Source of the DNA: Candidatus Omnitrophota bacterium
GTDB lineage: Bacteria; Omnitrophota; Gorgyraeia; Gygaellales; Profunditerraquicolaceae
Direction of reading: 5' to 3'
Assembly: GCA_016867095.1 (NCBI GenBank)
Contig: VGKK01000028.1
Location: 1 to 11,581, forward strand
DNA length: 11,581 nucleotides
In this document: in pieces, positions 6,099-11,581 of the stretch
Position numbering within the stretch: the stretch's first letter is position 1
Layout of the letters: every line of letters begins with the position of its first letter
Notes under the pieces: generated by a model
What the model was told of the DNA's origin: nothing
What the model saw: only the letters and a program-made list of their open reading frames with translations
The model's database searches: none
Program-made: the position numbers and the translations under genes

Positions 6099-6860
6099 CT
6101 ACCTGAATTGCTCTAACGTCTCTGTAATCGGCCCTTGAGACAGGCCGTTAATAAACTGGTGCACTATCGGGTGAGTGGTATTCTGGATTTCCGTAGGCGT
6201 GCCCTCGGCGATAATCTTGCCCTGATAAAGCATGGCTATCCTGTCGGCAATCCTATAGGCGCTCTTCATATCGTGAGTAACCACGACAGAGGTAACCTTT
6301 AATTTATCGTGCAGGCTCCTGATGAGTTCATTAATGCTGTCGGCGGTAATCGGGTCAACGCCTGTCGTGGGCTCATCGTAAAGTATGATTTCCGGCTTGA
6401 TGCAGATCGCCCTGGCTAAAGCCACGCGCTTTTTCATCCCGCCGCTTAATTCCGAGGGCATTAAGTTTTGAATGCCGCACAGCCCCACCAGACACAGGGA
6501 TTCTTCTATCCTCTCCAGCAGTTCCTTGTGGTCTATGCGCTGATGTTCAATAAGGCCAAAACCTACGTTCTCGCCCACGCTCATAGAATCAAAGAGCGCC
6601 CCGCCTTGAAAAACCATGCCGATTTTCATCAAGATGCCCTCTAATTCCTTATCATTTAATTTGGAAACTTCCTGGCCATCGACAAAAACCTGGCCCTTGT
6701 CCGGTTTTAATATCCCCACGATATGTTTTAATAAAACGCTCTTTCCGCAGCCGGAGCGGCCGATAATCACCATAGTCTGGCCATCGGTTATCTTCAGGCT
6801 GGCGCCGTCTAATACGCGATGGGAATTAAAATTTTTACTTACGTTTATTATATCTATCAT
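6099..6860 (-). CDS. mlaF: Phospholipid ABC transporter ATP-binding protein MlaF
   Basis: This cytoplasmic ATPase powers MlaE-MlaD lipid transport. There are 253 residues from the chosen start. Walker A is GRSGCGKS (34-41), the Q-loop glutamine is Q85 in MVFQGGALFDS, and the ABC signature is LSGGMKKRVALARA (138-151). Walker B with its catalytic glutamate is ILYDE (159-163), and the switch histidine is H196 in VVVTHD. The segment FQGGALFDSMSVGENVGF is typical of MlaF rather than of other ABC ATPases. The frame is open for 12 codons further upstream, but I choose the ATG at 6860. It forms an ATGA overlap with the mlaE stop, and the encoded MIDIINVSKNF matches the family N-terminus. Translation is probably coupled to mlaE. 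All key residues are present. Confidence 0.95.
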   Translation of the reverse strand: MIDIINVSKNFNSHRVLDGASLKITDGQTMVIIGRSGCGKSVLLKHIVGILKPDKGQVFVDGQEVSKLNDKELEGILMKIGMVFQGGALFDSMSVGENVGFGLIEHQRIDHKELLERIEESLCLVGLCGIQNLMPSELSGGMKKRVALARAICIKPEIILYDEPTTGVDPITADSINELIRSLHDKLKVTSVVVTHDMKSAYRIADRIAMLYQGKIIAEGTPTEIQNTTHPIVHQFINGLSQGPITETLEQFR

Positions 6861-7639
6861 GGGAAGATAAAATAAAATAAGGCGGTGAAGAAGCAATCCG
6901 CCATAATAATCAGGATAAATGCCTTCACTACCGCGTTGCGGGTAGCGCTGCCCACGCCCTCTGCCCCGCCTTCCACGTTAAAGCCTTCGTAACAACTCAC
7001 AAAGGCGATGAGCATGCCGAAAATCACCGTCTTAAATAAGCCGGTGAATAAATCCTTGAATAAGAGCGCGTCAAAAGTAATATTAAGGTACATCTGCGAA
7101 GAGATGCCTAATTTATGCACGCAGATTAACCAGCCTCCCATTATACCGATGATATCGGCATATAAAGTTAAAACCGGCAGCATTAAGCTTAAAGCCAGAA
7201 GGCGCGGAACCACCAGATACTTTATCGGGTTGGTAGCCAGGGTCTGCAAGGCATCCACCTGTTCGGTTACCTGCATTGAGCCGATTTCAGCGGTAATTGC
7301 CGCCCCCACCCTGCCTGCCACGACCAACGCGGTAATGACCGGGCCTAATTCTCTCACTAAAGAAAGCGCCACGATACTGGCAATATACATCTCAGAGCCC
7401 AGGCGCTGCATCAAGACCGCGGTCTGCAGGGCCATAATGATACCGATGAATAACGCGACCGTGGAAGTAATCGGCAGACTGTCTACTCCGATTTTCTTGA
7501 CCTGTTCAAAGACGCGTTCGCCTTTAAGAGGCGGGACAAAGAGCCAGCGGAAAGTCTGGCCGACCAGGTTGCTTAAGCCGCCGATAAAATATAAAAATGA
7601 AATAATGCGCTTTCCGGTGTCTATGAATATTTTCTTCAT
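6857..7639 (-). CDS. mlaE: Phospholipid ABC transporter permease MlaE
   Basis: This is the inner-membrane permease of the Mla system and partner of MlaF and MlaD. Its 260 residues are the usual length. An N-terminal amphipathic region (about 10-50) is followed by membrane segments at about 57-78, 84-115, 143-172, 195-217 and 237-259. The family core is intact: FIGIIMALQTAVLM (64-77), RELGPVITALVVAGRVGA (96-113), EIGSMQVTEQVDAL (118-131) and the C-terminal GAEGVGSATRNAVV (225-238). The start at 7639 is preceded by GATTAAAG, not by a good ribosome site, because a palindromic repeat ends 7 bases upstream. It is the first gene of the mla insertion between clpC and radA, and its stop overlaps the mlaF start. 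Confidence 0.95.
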   Translation of the reverse strand: MKKIFIDTGKRIISFLYFIGGLSNLVGQTFRWLFVPPLKGERVFEQVKKIGVDSLPITSTVALFIGIIMALQTAVLMQRLGSEMYIASIVALSLVRELGPVITALVVAGRVGAAITAEIGSMQVTEQVDALQTLATNPIKYLVVPRLLALSLMLPVLTLYADIIGIMGGWLICVHKLGISSQMYLNITFDALLFKDLFTGLFKTVIFGMLIAFVSCYEGFNVEGGAEGVGSATRNAVVKAFILIIMADCFFTALFYFIFP

Positions 7640-7646
7640 CTTTAAT

Positions 7647-7732
7647 CACGGATACACACGGATTTTTTACGGATACACGCGGATTAAAGATTTTATCCGT
7701 GTAAATCCGTTTTTTATCCGTGTTAATCCGTG
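7647..7732. repeat. Palindrome with 38-base arms of CACGGAT words (clpC-mlaE)
   Basis: The arms are 7647-7684 and 7695-7732 around a 10-base A/T loop. Each arm consists of CACGGAT- or ACGGAT-type words about every 10 bases, and the two arms pair over most of their length. The right arm ends at the base adjacent to the clpC stop codon; the left arm ends 7 bases before the mlaE ATG. It could act as a 3' stabilising hairpin for clpC mRNA or as a transcription barrier, but it has no following U-tract. Confidence 0.88.
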
Positions 7733-10156
7733 CTATTCAAAAATCAGCTCTTCGTTTTTACGCAACACCCTGATCTTCGTGCCCTCCTTGAACTTCTTGG
7801 AAATTATCTCCGAGGCCAAGGGGTCCTCTAAAAACCTCTGGATAGTCCTTTTTAAGGGCCTGGCGCCGAATACCGGGTCAAAACCTTTTTCAATAAGAAA
7901 TTCTTTTGCCTCCGGTGTAACTTCCAGGATTATCTCGTGCTCTTTAAGCCTGTCCGCCACAAAACCCACTTCTATCTCAATGATACGCTGCAGGTCCTCC
8001 TTAACCAGCGGGCGAAAGACTATAATATCGTCAATGCGGTTTAAAAATTCCGGCTTAAAAGTGCGCCTTACCTCCTCCAGCAGCTTATCCTTCATCTCCT
8101 GGTAGGTAACTTCTTCCTTCTGCGCTTGAAATCCCAGGGAGCCGGTTTTGCGGATTAATTCCGCGCCCACGTTAGAGGTCATAATCACCACGGTATTGCG
8201 GAAATCCACCTTGCGGCCAAAACTGTCGGTGAGCCGGCCGTCTTCAAAAACCTGCAGCAGGAGATTGAACACATCCGGATGCGCCTTTTCAATCTCGTCC
8301 AAAAGTATGACCGCGTAAGGCCTGCGCCTGACCCTTTCGGTAAGCTGGCCGCCCTCTTCATAACCCACATATCCCGGCGGAGCGCCGATTAAACGCGAGA
8401 CATTGAATTTCTCCATATACTCCGACATATCCAGCTGTAAAAGCGCGTCTTCATCGCCGAACATAAATTCCGCCAGCGCGCGCGCCAATAAGGTCTTGCC
8501 CACGCCGGTGGGGCCCAAAAATATGAATGAGCCAATGGGCCTCTTAGGATCCTTGATGCCTGCGCGCGAACGCCGCACCGCGTGCGCGATAGCCAAGATT
8601 GCCTCATCCTGGCCGACGACGCGCTTATGCAATTCCTCTTCTATCTTTAATAATTTCTCGCTCTCTTTTTCCTCCAGCCTGAATATCGGGATGCCGGTCC
8701 ATTGCGCAACAATCTTAGCAATATTTTCCTCGACCAGCTCCGGCCGCATCTTGTCCTTAGCCTGCGCCCATTCCTTGTTTAACTGCTCTAATTCCTGGCG
8801 GGCATTCCTCTCCTGGTCCCTTAAGGAAGCGGCCTTCTCAAAATCCTGGCTTTTAATAAAGGCCTCTTTTTCTTTTCTGATGGATTCTACTTTCTCCTCC
8901 AGCCTTTTAATATCCGGCGGGATAATCAGGACGTTCAGGCGGGCATGCGAGCCTGCCTCGTCAATTAAATCAATGGCCTTGTCCGGAAGGAACCTGCCGG
9001 TGATATAACGGTCGGATAACTTCGCCGCCGCTTCCAGCGCCTCGTCCTTGAAGGTAACGCGGTGATGCGCCTCGTATTTGTCCCGCAGGCCTTTTAATAT
9101 CTCAATGGTCTGCTCCACTGTCGGCGGCTCAACCATAATCGTCTGGAACCTGCGCTCCAGGGCGGCGTCTTTCTCAATGTATTTGCGGTATTCATCCATA
9201 GTGGTGGCGCCAATACACTGCATCTCGCCGCGGGAAAGCGCGGGTTTTAAAATATTGGAGGCATCAATCGCGCCCTCGGCCGCGCCCGCGCCGACGAGCG
9301 TGTGCAGCTCGTCAATAAAAATAATCACATCCTGCGAGCGCTTAATCTCCTCCATTACCGCCTTGATTCTTTCCTCAAACTGGCCGCGGTATTTTGTCCC
9401 GGCGACCATTAACGCCAAATCCAGGACCACGATGCGCTTATTTTTTAAGACCTCGGGGACATTACCGGCGACAATTAACTGGGCCAGGCCCTCCACAATC
9501 GCGGTCTTGCCTACGCCTGCCTCGCCTAATAAAACCGGGTTATTCTTGGTGCGCCGGCTTAAAATTTGAATCACCCGCTCAATCTCGCTGTGGCGGTCAA
9601 TGACCGGATCAAGTTTATTTTCCCTGGCTAACGCGGCCAGGTCTCTGCCAAAAGCGTCTAATGCCGGGGTCTTAGTTTTACCCTGCGCCGCGCCGCCCCC
9701 CTGGTTCAATCCGGGCAAAGCTGACCCCAGAAGTTCCATTATCTCGCTCCTGACGGTATTTAAATCCAGTCCCAAATTTAATAACACCTGTGAAGCCACG
9801 CCCTCGCCCTCGCGGATCAGGCCCAGCAAAAGGTGCTCGGTACCGATGTAGTTGTGGCCGAGGGAGCGCGCCTCTTCCGCGGCTAATTCCAGGGCTTTCT
9901 TGGCGCGGGGAGTAAACGGTATATCGCCGATAATCTGGGTGGTCGGCCCGGGCTGAACTAATTTTTCAATTTCCAGGCGGATATTCTCCAATGACACGCC
10001 CATCTTCTGCAATACCGCCGCGGCCACGCCCTCGCCCTCGCGGATCAACCCCAAAAGAATGTGTTCGGTGCCGATGTAATCGTGATTAAAACGCCTGGCC
10101 TCCTCTTTAGCTAAAATGATTACCTTTCTGGCCCTCTCGGTGAACCTGTTAAACAT
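7733..10156 (-). CDS. clpC: AAA+ unfoldase ClpC
   Basis: ClpC is a cytoplasmic hexameric ATPase that unfolds substrates and feeds them to ClpP. There are 807 residues. Two Clp-N repeats (about 3-70 and 80-143) each contain GTEH and LLGLIREGEG. AAA+ domain 1 has Walker A GEAGVGKT (211-218) and Walker B VIIFIDE (277-283). A UVR-type coiled-coil (about 415-460, FIKSQDFEKAASLRD) marks it as ClpC rather than ClpA or ClpB. AAA+ domain 2 has Walker A GPTGVGKT (548-555) and Walker B VILLDE (616-621). The ClpP-docking tripeptide LGF lies at 674-676. E31 and E107 sit where Bacillus ClpC binds phosphoarginine (E32 and E106). The start is the ATG at 10156 (MFNRFTERARKVI) with AAGGAGGAG upstream; the open frame extends 29 codons further but runs through the repeat leader. 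mcsB lies immediately upstream. Confidence 0.98.
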   Translation of the reverse strand: MFNRFTERARKVIILAKEEARRFNHDYIGTEHILLGLIREGEGVAAAVLQKMGVSLENIRLEIEKLVQPGPTTQIIGDIPFTPRAKKALELAAEEARSLGHNYIGTEHLLLGLIREGEGVASQVLLNLGLDLNTVRSEIMELLGSALPGLNQGGGAAQGKTKTPALDAFGRDLAALARENKLDPVIDRHSEIERVIQILSRRTKNNPVLLGEAGVGKTAIVEGLAQLIVAGNVPEVLKNKRIVVLDLALMVAGTKYRGQFEERIKAVMEEIKRSQDVIIFIDELHTLVGAGAAEGAIDASNILKPALSRGEMQCIGATTMDEYRKYIEKDAALERRFQTIMVEPPTVEQTIEILKGLRDKYEAHHRVTFKDEALEAAAKLSDRYITGRFLPDKAIDLIDEAGSHARLNVLIIPPDIKRLEEKVESIRKEKEAFIKSQDFEKAASLRDQERNARQELEQLNKEWAQAKDKMRPELVEENIAKIVAQWTGIPIFRLEEKESEKLLKIEEELHKRVVGQDEAILAIAHAVRRSRAGIKDPKRPIGSFIFLGPTGVGKTLLARALAEFMFGDEDALLQLDMSEYMEKFNVSRLIGAPPGYVGYEEGGQLTERVRRRPYAVILLDEIEKAHPDVFNLLLQVFEDGRLTDSFGRKVDFRNTVVIMTSNVGAELIRKTGSLGFQAQKEEVTYQEMKDKLLEEVRRTFKPEFLNRIDDIIVFRPLVKEDLQRIIEIEVGFVADRLKEHEIILEVTPEAKEFLIEKGFDPVFGARPLKRTIQRFLEDPLASEIISKKFKEGTKIRVLRKNEELIFE

Positions 10157-10158
10157 GA

Positions 10159-10167
10159 CTCCTCCTT
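10159..10167 (-). promoter_or_regulatory. Shine-Dalgarno site of clpC
   Basis: The minus strand reads AAGGAGGAG, then TC and ATG. It is the strongest ribosome site in the window and decides for the start at 10156 against the in-frame ATG at 10243. Its spacing to the ATG is the same as in the cysE leader. Confidence 0.9.
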
Positions 10168-10420
10168 CAATGAGCACTTGACTTACGGAGTCCGTAGGAC
10201 GACGTAAGTTAATCTGCTGCGAGATACTTCCTTGTTTGTGCAAATTGAACCCAGCACTAATTTTTATAAAGCTTTACTATACCTCATCAAGGTTGATTCC
10301 GAAGCAACGCCTATGAGTTAACTCAAGCGTTTCATAAAATTAGTGCTGGGTCAACTTCAGCCACGGCCTTTGGCCTATAACTTATGTCACTAATGTTCCA
10401 TAAGTTATGGCTTCAGTTGA
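10161..10420 (-). repeat. Composite modular hairpin element, copy 2 (mcsB-clpC)
   Basis: It has the same module order as 1171-1420. (a) TCAACTGAAGCC, containing the mcsB stop TGA, then a perfect 10-bp stem (10399-10408 with 10377-10386, 12-base loop, AACTTATG core), then GGCTGAAGTTGACC. (b) A large hairpin with 15-bp perfect arms 10336-10350 and 10250-10264 around a 71-base loop that can itself fold (CTCAT/ATGAG and neighbouring bases). (c) GGTTCAATT. (d) ACTTACG and CGTAAGT arms (10181-10187 and 10203-10209). (e) CTCATTGAAGGAGGA, the clpC ribosome site. It is 260 bases long against 250 for copy 1. The 45-bp tandem of copy 1 is absent here, while the loop of module b is much longer. No CtsR or CIRCE operator is recognisable. 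Confidence 0.8.
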
Positions 10421-11465
10421 TTTTTAATTTATCCCGGATAATTTTTGCGCGCTGCACGTCCCTTTCCTGCGAAGAAAGCCGCTTGTTCTCTATTTTCTGC
10501 AAATGCGCCGGCTGGGTAAGAATAAACAATTCATTGATCACGCGCCGGTCAATGTCCTTGACGATTTTTAAATCGCAGCCTAACCTGAGCATAGACAATA
10601 ATTCCACGGTCTCCTGGCTGGAGATAATATAGGCGTTCTTTAAAATGCCGAAACTGCGGTGGATTTTATCCTCCAGGAGCGCCCGGCTGCGGGAAAAGAG
10701 GGCCTCCCTGGCCTGGTTCTCCTGCTCAATAATCTGCCGGATGAGCCCGTTGATATTGCCGATAATCTCGTCTTCGCTGTGCCCCAGGGAAACCTGGTTG
10801 GAAACCTGGAAAAAATTGCCCATCGCCTGGGTGCCCTCGCCGTAAAGGCCGCGGGTGGTAAAACTCAATTTGGCAATCGCCGCCAGCACGCGGTTAATGG
10901 CCTGCGTCATTACCAGCGCCGGCAAATGCAGCATCACTGAGCCGCGCATACCAGTGCCGGTATTGGTGGGGCAGGCGGTCAAATACCCCCACTCGGGCAG
11001 AAAGGCAAAACTTAAATTCTTAGCCAGGGCATCGTCAATGCCGTTGATAATATTCCAGGCCTCAAAGAGGTTAAAACCCGACTGCATCACCTGCATGCGG
11101 AGATGGTCTTCCTCGTTAATCATAATGGAAATAATTTCTTCGCCGTCTATTACCACGGCCTTGCTGTCGGTCTTCTGGGCGTGTTCGTAAGACATCAGGT
11201 GCCGTTCAATCAAAAATTGCTTGTCAACGCTGTCTAATTCCGCCAGCCTGAAGGCAGTGGTGTTCTTTAAATAATCCACCTTGCCGGCTGCCTCTTCAAT
11301 CAGCCCCAGCACCTGCTCGCTCTGTTTTTTATCCGCCCAGTGCGGGAAGGCAAAATTATCCAGGTTCCTGGCCAGGCGGATACGGCTGGAAATAACAATA
11401 TCCGAATGCGGGCCCGTGCCTTTTAACCATTCGCTGGTATGGTTTAGCAGGTCATTAAGGTTCAT
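10413..11465 (-). CDS. mcsB: Protein arginine kinase McsB
   Basis: McsB phosphorylates arginine residues on proteins using ATP. In Bacillus the phosphoarginine marks substrates for ClpC-ClpP, and normal activity needs McsA. There are 350 residues (Bacillus about 363). The phosphagen-kinase-like core is visible: DIVISSRIRLARNL (22-35) contacts nucleotide phosphates, NEEDHLRMQ (117-125) is the acidic catalytic block, and CPTNTGTGMRGSVMLHLP (165-182) is the substrate and nucleotide loop. SNQVSLGHSE (222-231) follows. The C-terminus contains RDVQRA (335-340), the RDxxRA allosteric phosphoarginine-binding motif of true McsB, so this is not a creatine-type kinase. The start at 11465 has GGGAG 7 bases upstream. 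Its stop TGA lies inside the composite repeat leading to clpC. mcsA and ctsR, if present, would lie beyond the right edge. Confidence 0.97.
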   Translation of the reverse strand: MNLNDLLNHTSEWLKGTGPHSDIVISSRIRLARNLDNFAFPHWADKKQSEQVLGLIEEAAGKVDYLKNTTAFRLAELDSVDKQFLIERHLMSYEHAQKTDSKAVVIDGEEIISIMINEEDHLRMQVMQSGFNLFEAWNIINGIDDALAKNLSFAFLPEWGYLTACPTNTGTGMRGSVMLHLPALVMTQAINRVLAAIAKLSFTTRGLYGEGTQAMGNFFQVSNQVSLGHSEDEIIGNINGLIRQIIEQENQAREALFSRSRALLEDKIHRSFGILKNAYIISSQETVELLSMLRLGCDLKIVKDIDRRVINELFILTQPAHLQKIENKRLSSQERDVQRAKIIRDKLKIN

Positions 11466-11487
11466 TGTATATCTCCCTATAATATGT

Positions 11488-11516
11488 GTTATACTTTTCT
11501 TAATTGCGAATATCAG
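11488..11516 (-). promoter_or_regulatory. Possible sigma-70-like promoter before mcsB
   Basis: On the minus strand CTGATA (11511-11516) is followed by 17 bases and then TATAAC (11488-11493). This gives a -10 box with 5 of 6 consensus bases and a weak -35 box with 4 of 6, leaving a short leader that contains the Shine-Dalgarno site. The -35 box lies inside the palindromic repeat. A/T-rich DNA makes such matches common, so this is only a candidate. Confidence 0.25.
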
Positions 11517-11581
11517 ATTATCGGAATATCAGAGCGAGAGCATCAGATTATTAGAATATCAGATTCTTTCTGATAATCTGG
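11500..11581. repeat. Palindromic ATCAG-type repeat, copy C, diverged and cut by window edge
   Basis: It starts with the same terminal TTAATTGCGAA as copies A and B and has the same orientation, with its TTAA end 34 bases before the mcsB ATG. The body is again made of ATCAG-type words followed by an inverted stretch (TTTCTGATAATCTG), but it is clearly diverged in sequence from copies A and B. The far end lies outside the window. Confidence 0.8.

Noticed and set aside
6861..6896. N-terminal extension of MlaF by 12 residues
   Set aside because: It would overlap the end of mlaE more deeply. The ATGA overlap at 6857-6860 and the family start MIDIINVSK fit better.
7008..8105. A 365-codon open frame on the plus strand
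   Set aside because: It is antisense to mlaE and the 3' end of clpC and crosses the palindrome at 7647-7732. Its composition follows the complementary genes and it has no recognisable domain.
8403..9008. A 201-codon open frame on the plus strand, with similar ones at 9078-9569 and 9600-9851
   Set aside because: These are shadows of clpC, which is intact and well conserved on the opposite strand in all of these stretches.
10157..10243. N-terminal extension of ClpC by 29 residues
   Set aside because: The extension runs through the repeat leader, and the family N-terminus is MFNRFTERA. A strong ribosome site lies directly before the ATG at 10156.
10250..10350. CIRCE (HrcA) operator upstream of clpC
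   Set aside because: The AGCACTAA and TTAGTGCT arms resemble half of CIRCE at first sight. The correct half-sites are TTAGCACTC and GAGTGCTAA with a 9-base gap, which are not present. No CtsR heptamer pair was seen either.

Overview
The window is a single run of eleven genes, all on the minus strand; the description follows the direction of transcription, from high to low coordinates. The organism appears to be an uncultivated double-membrane bacterium. It carries an MlaE-MlaF-MlaD lipid transport set, which implies an outer membrane. It also has McsB and ClpC of the type best known from Firmicutes, and short palindromic repeats in every spacer. That mix fits the PVC side of the tree, and Omnitrophota is my best guess from general familiarity (about 0.5 confidence; no database was consulted).

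Layout in transcription order: mcsB (protein arginine kinase), clpC (AAA+ unfoldase), mlaE and mlaF (ABC permease and ATPase), mlaD (MCE protein), radA (recombination ATPase), a YacL-type PIN/TRAM membrane protein, ispD and ispF (isoprenoid MEP pathway), cysE (serine acetyltransferase) and the 5' part of cysS (cysteinyl-tRNA synthetase, running off the left edge). mlaE/mlaF and yacL/ispD share ATGA stop-start overlaps, and ispD/ispF are 2 bases apart. The order mcsB-clpC-radA-yacL-ispD-ispF-cysE-cysS is that of the Bacillus ctsR-to-cysS region, without disA and gltX and with mlaEFD inserted between clpC and radA.

Functionally there are four groups: phosphoarginine-tagged protein degradation (McsB marks, ClpC unfolds); retrograde phospholipid transport (MlaEFD); DNA repair and RNA-related membrane functions (RadA, YacL); and metabolism (IspD/IspF for isoprenoids, CysE/CysS for cysteine synthesis and its charging onto tRNA).

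The most unusual part is between the genes. Every spacer longer than a few bases is occupied by a palindromic element, in at least five sequence families. Two 157-bp copies (3600-3756 and 5928-6084) differ at one base, and a diverged third copy starts at 11500. Two elements of about 250 bp, upstream of cysE and clpC, share a modular order of hairpins; one end supplies the stop codon of the preceding gene in the same phase, and the other end supplies the Shine-Dalgarno site of the next gene. A heptamer repeat of the kind seen in the cysE-cysS spacer also sits in frame inside ispD. No stretch of more than 300 bases lacks a gene.
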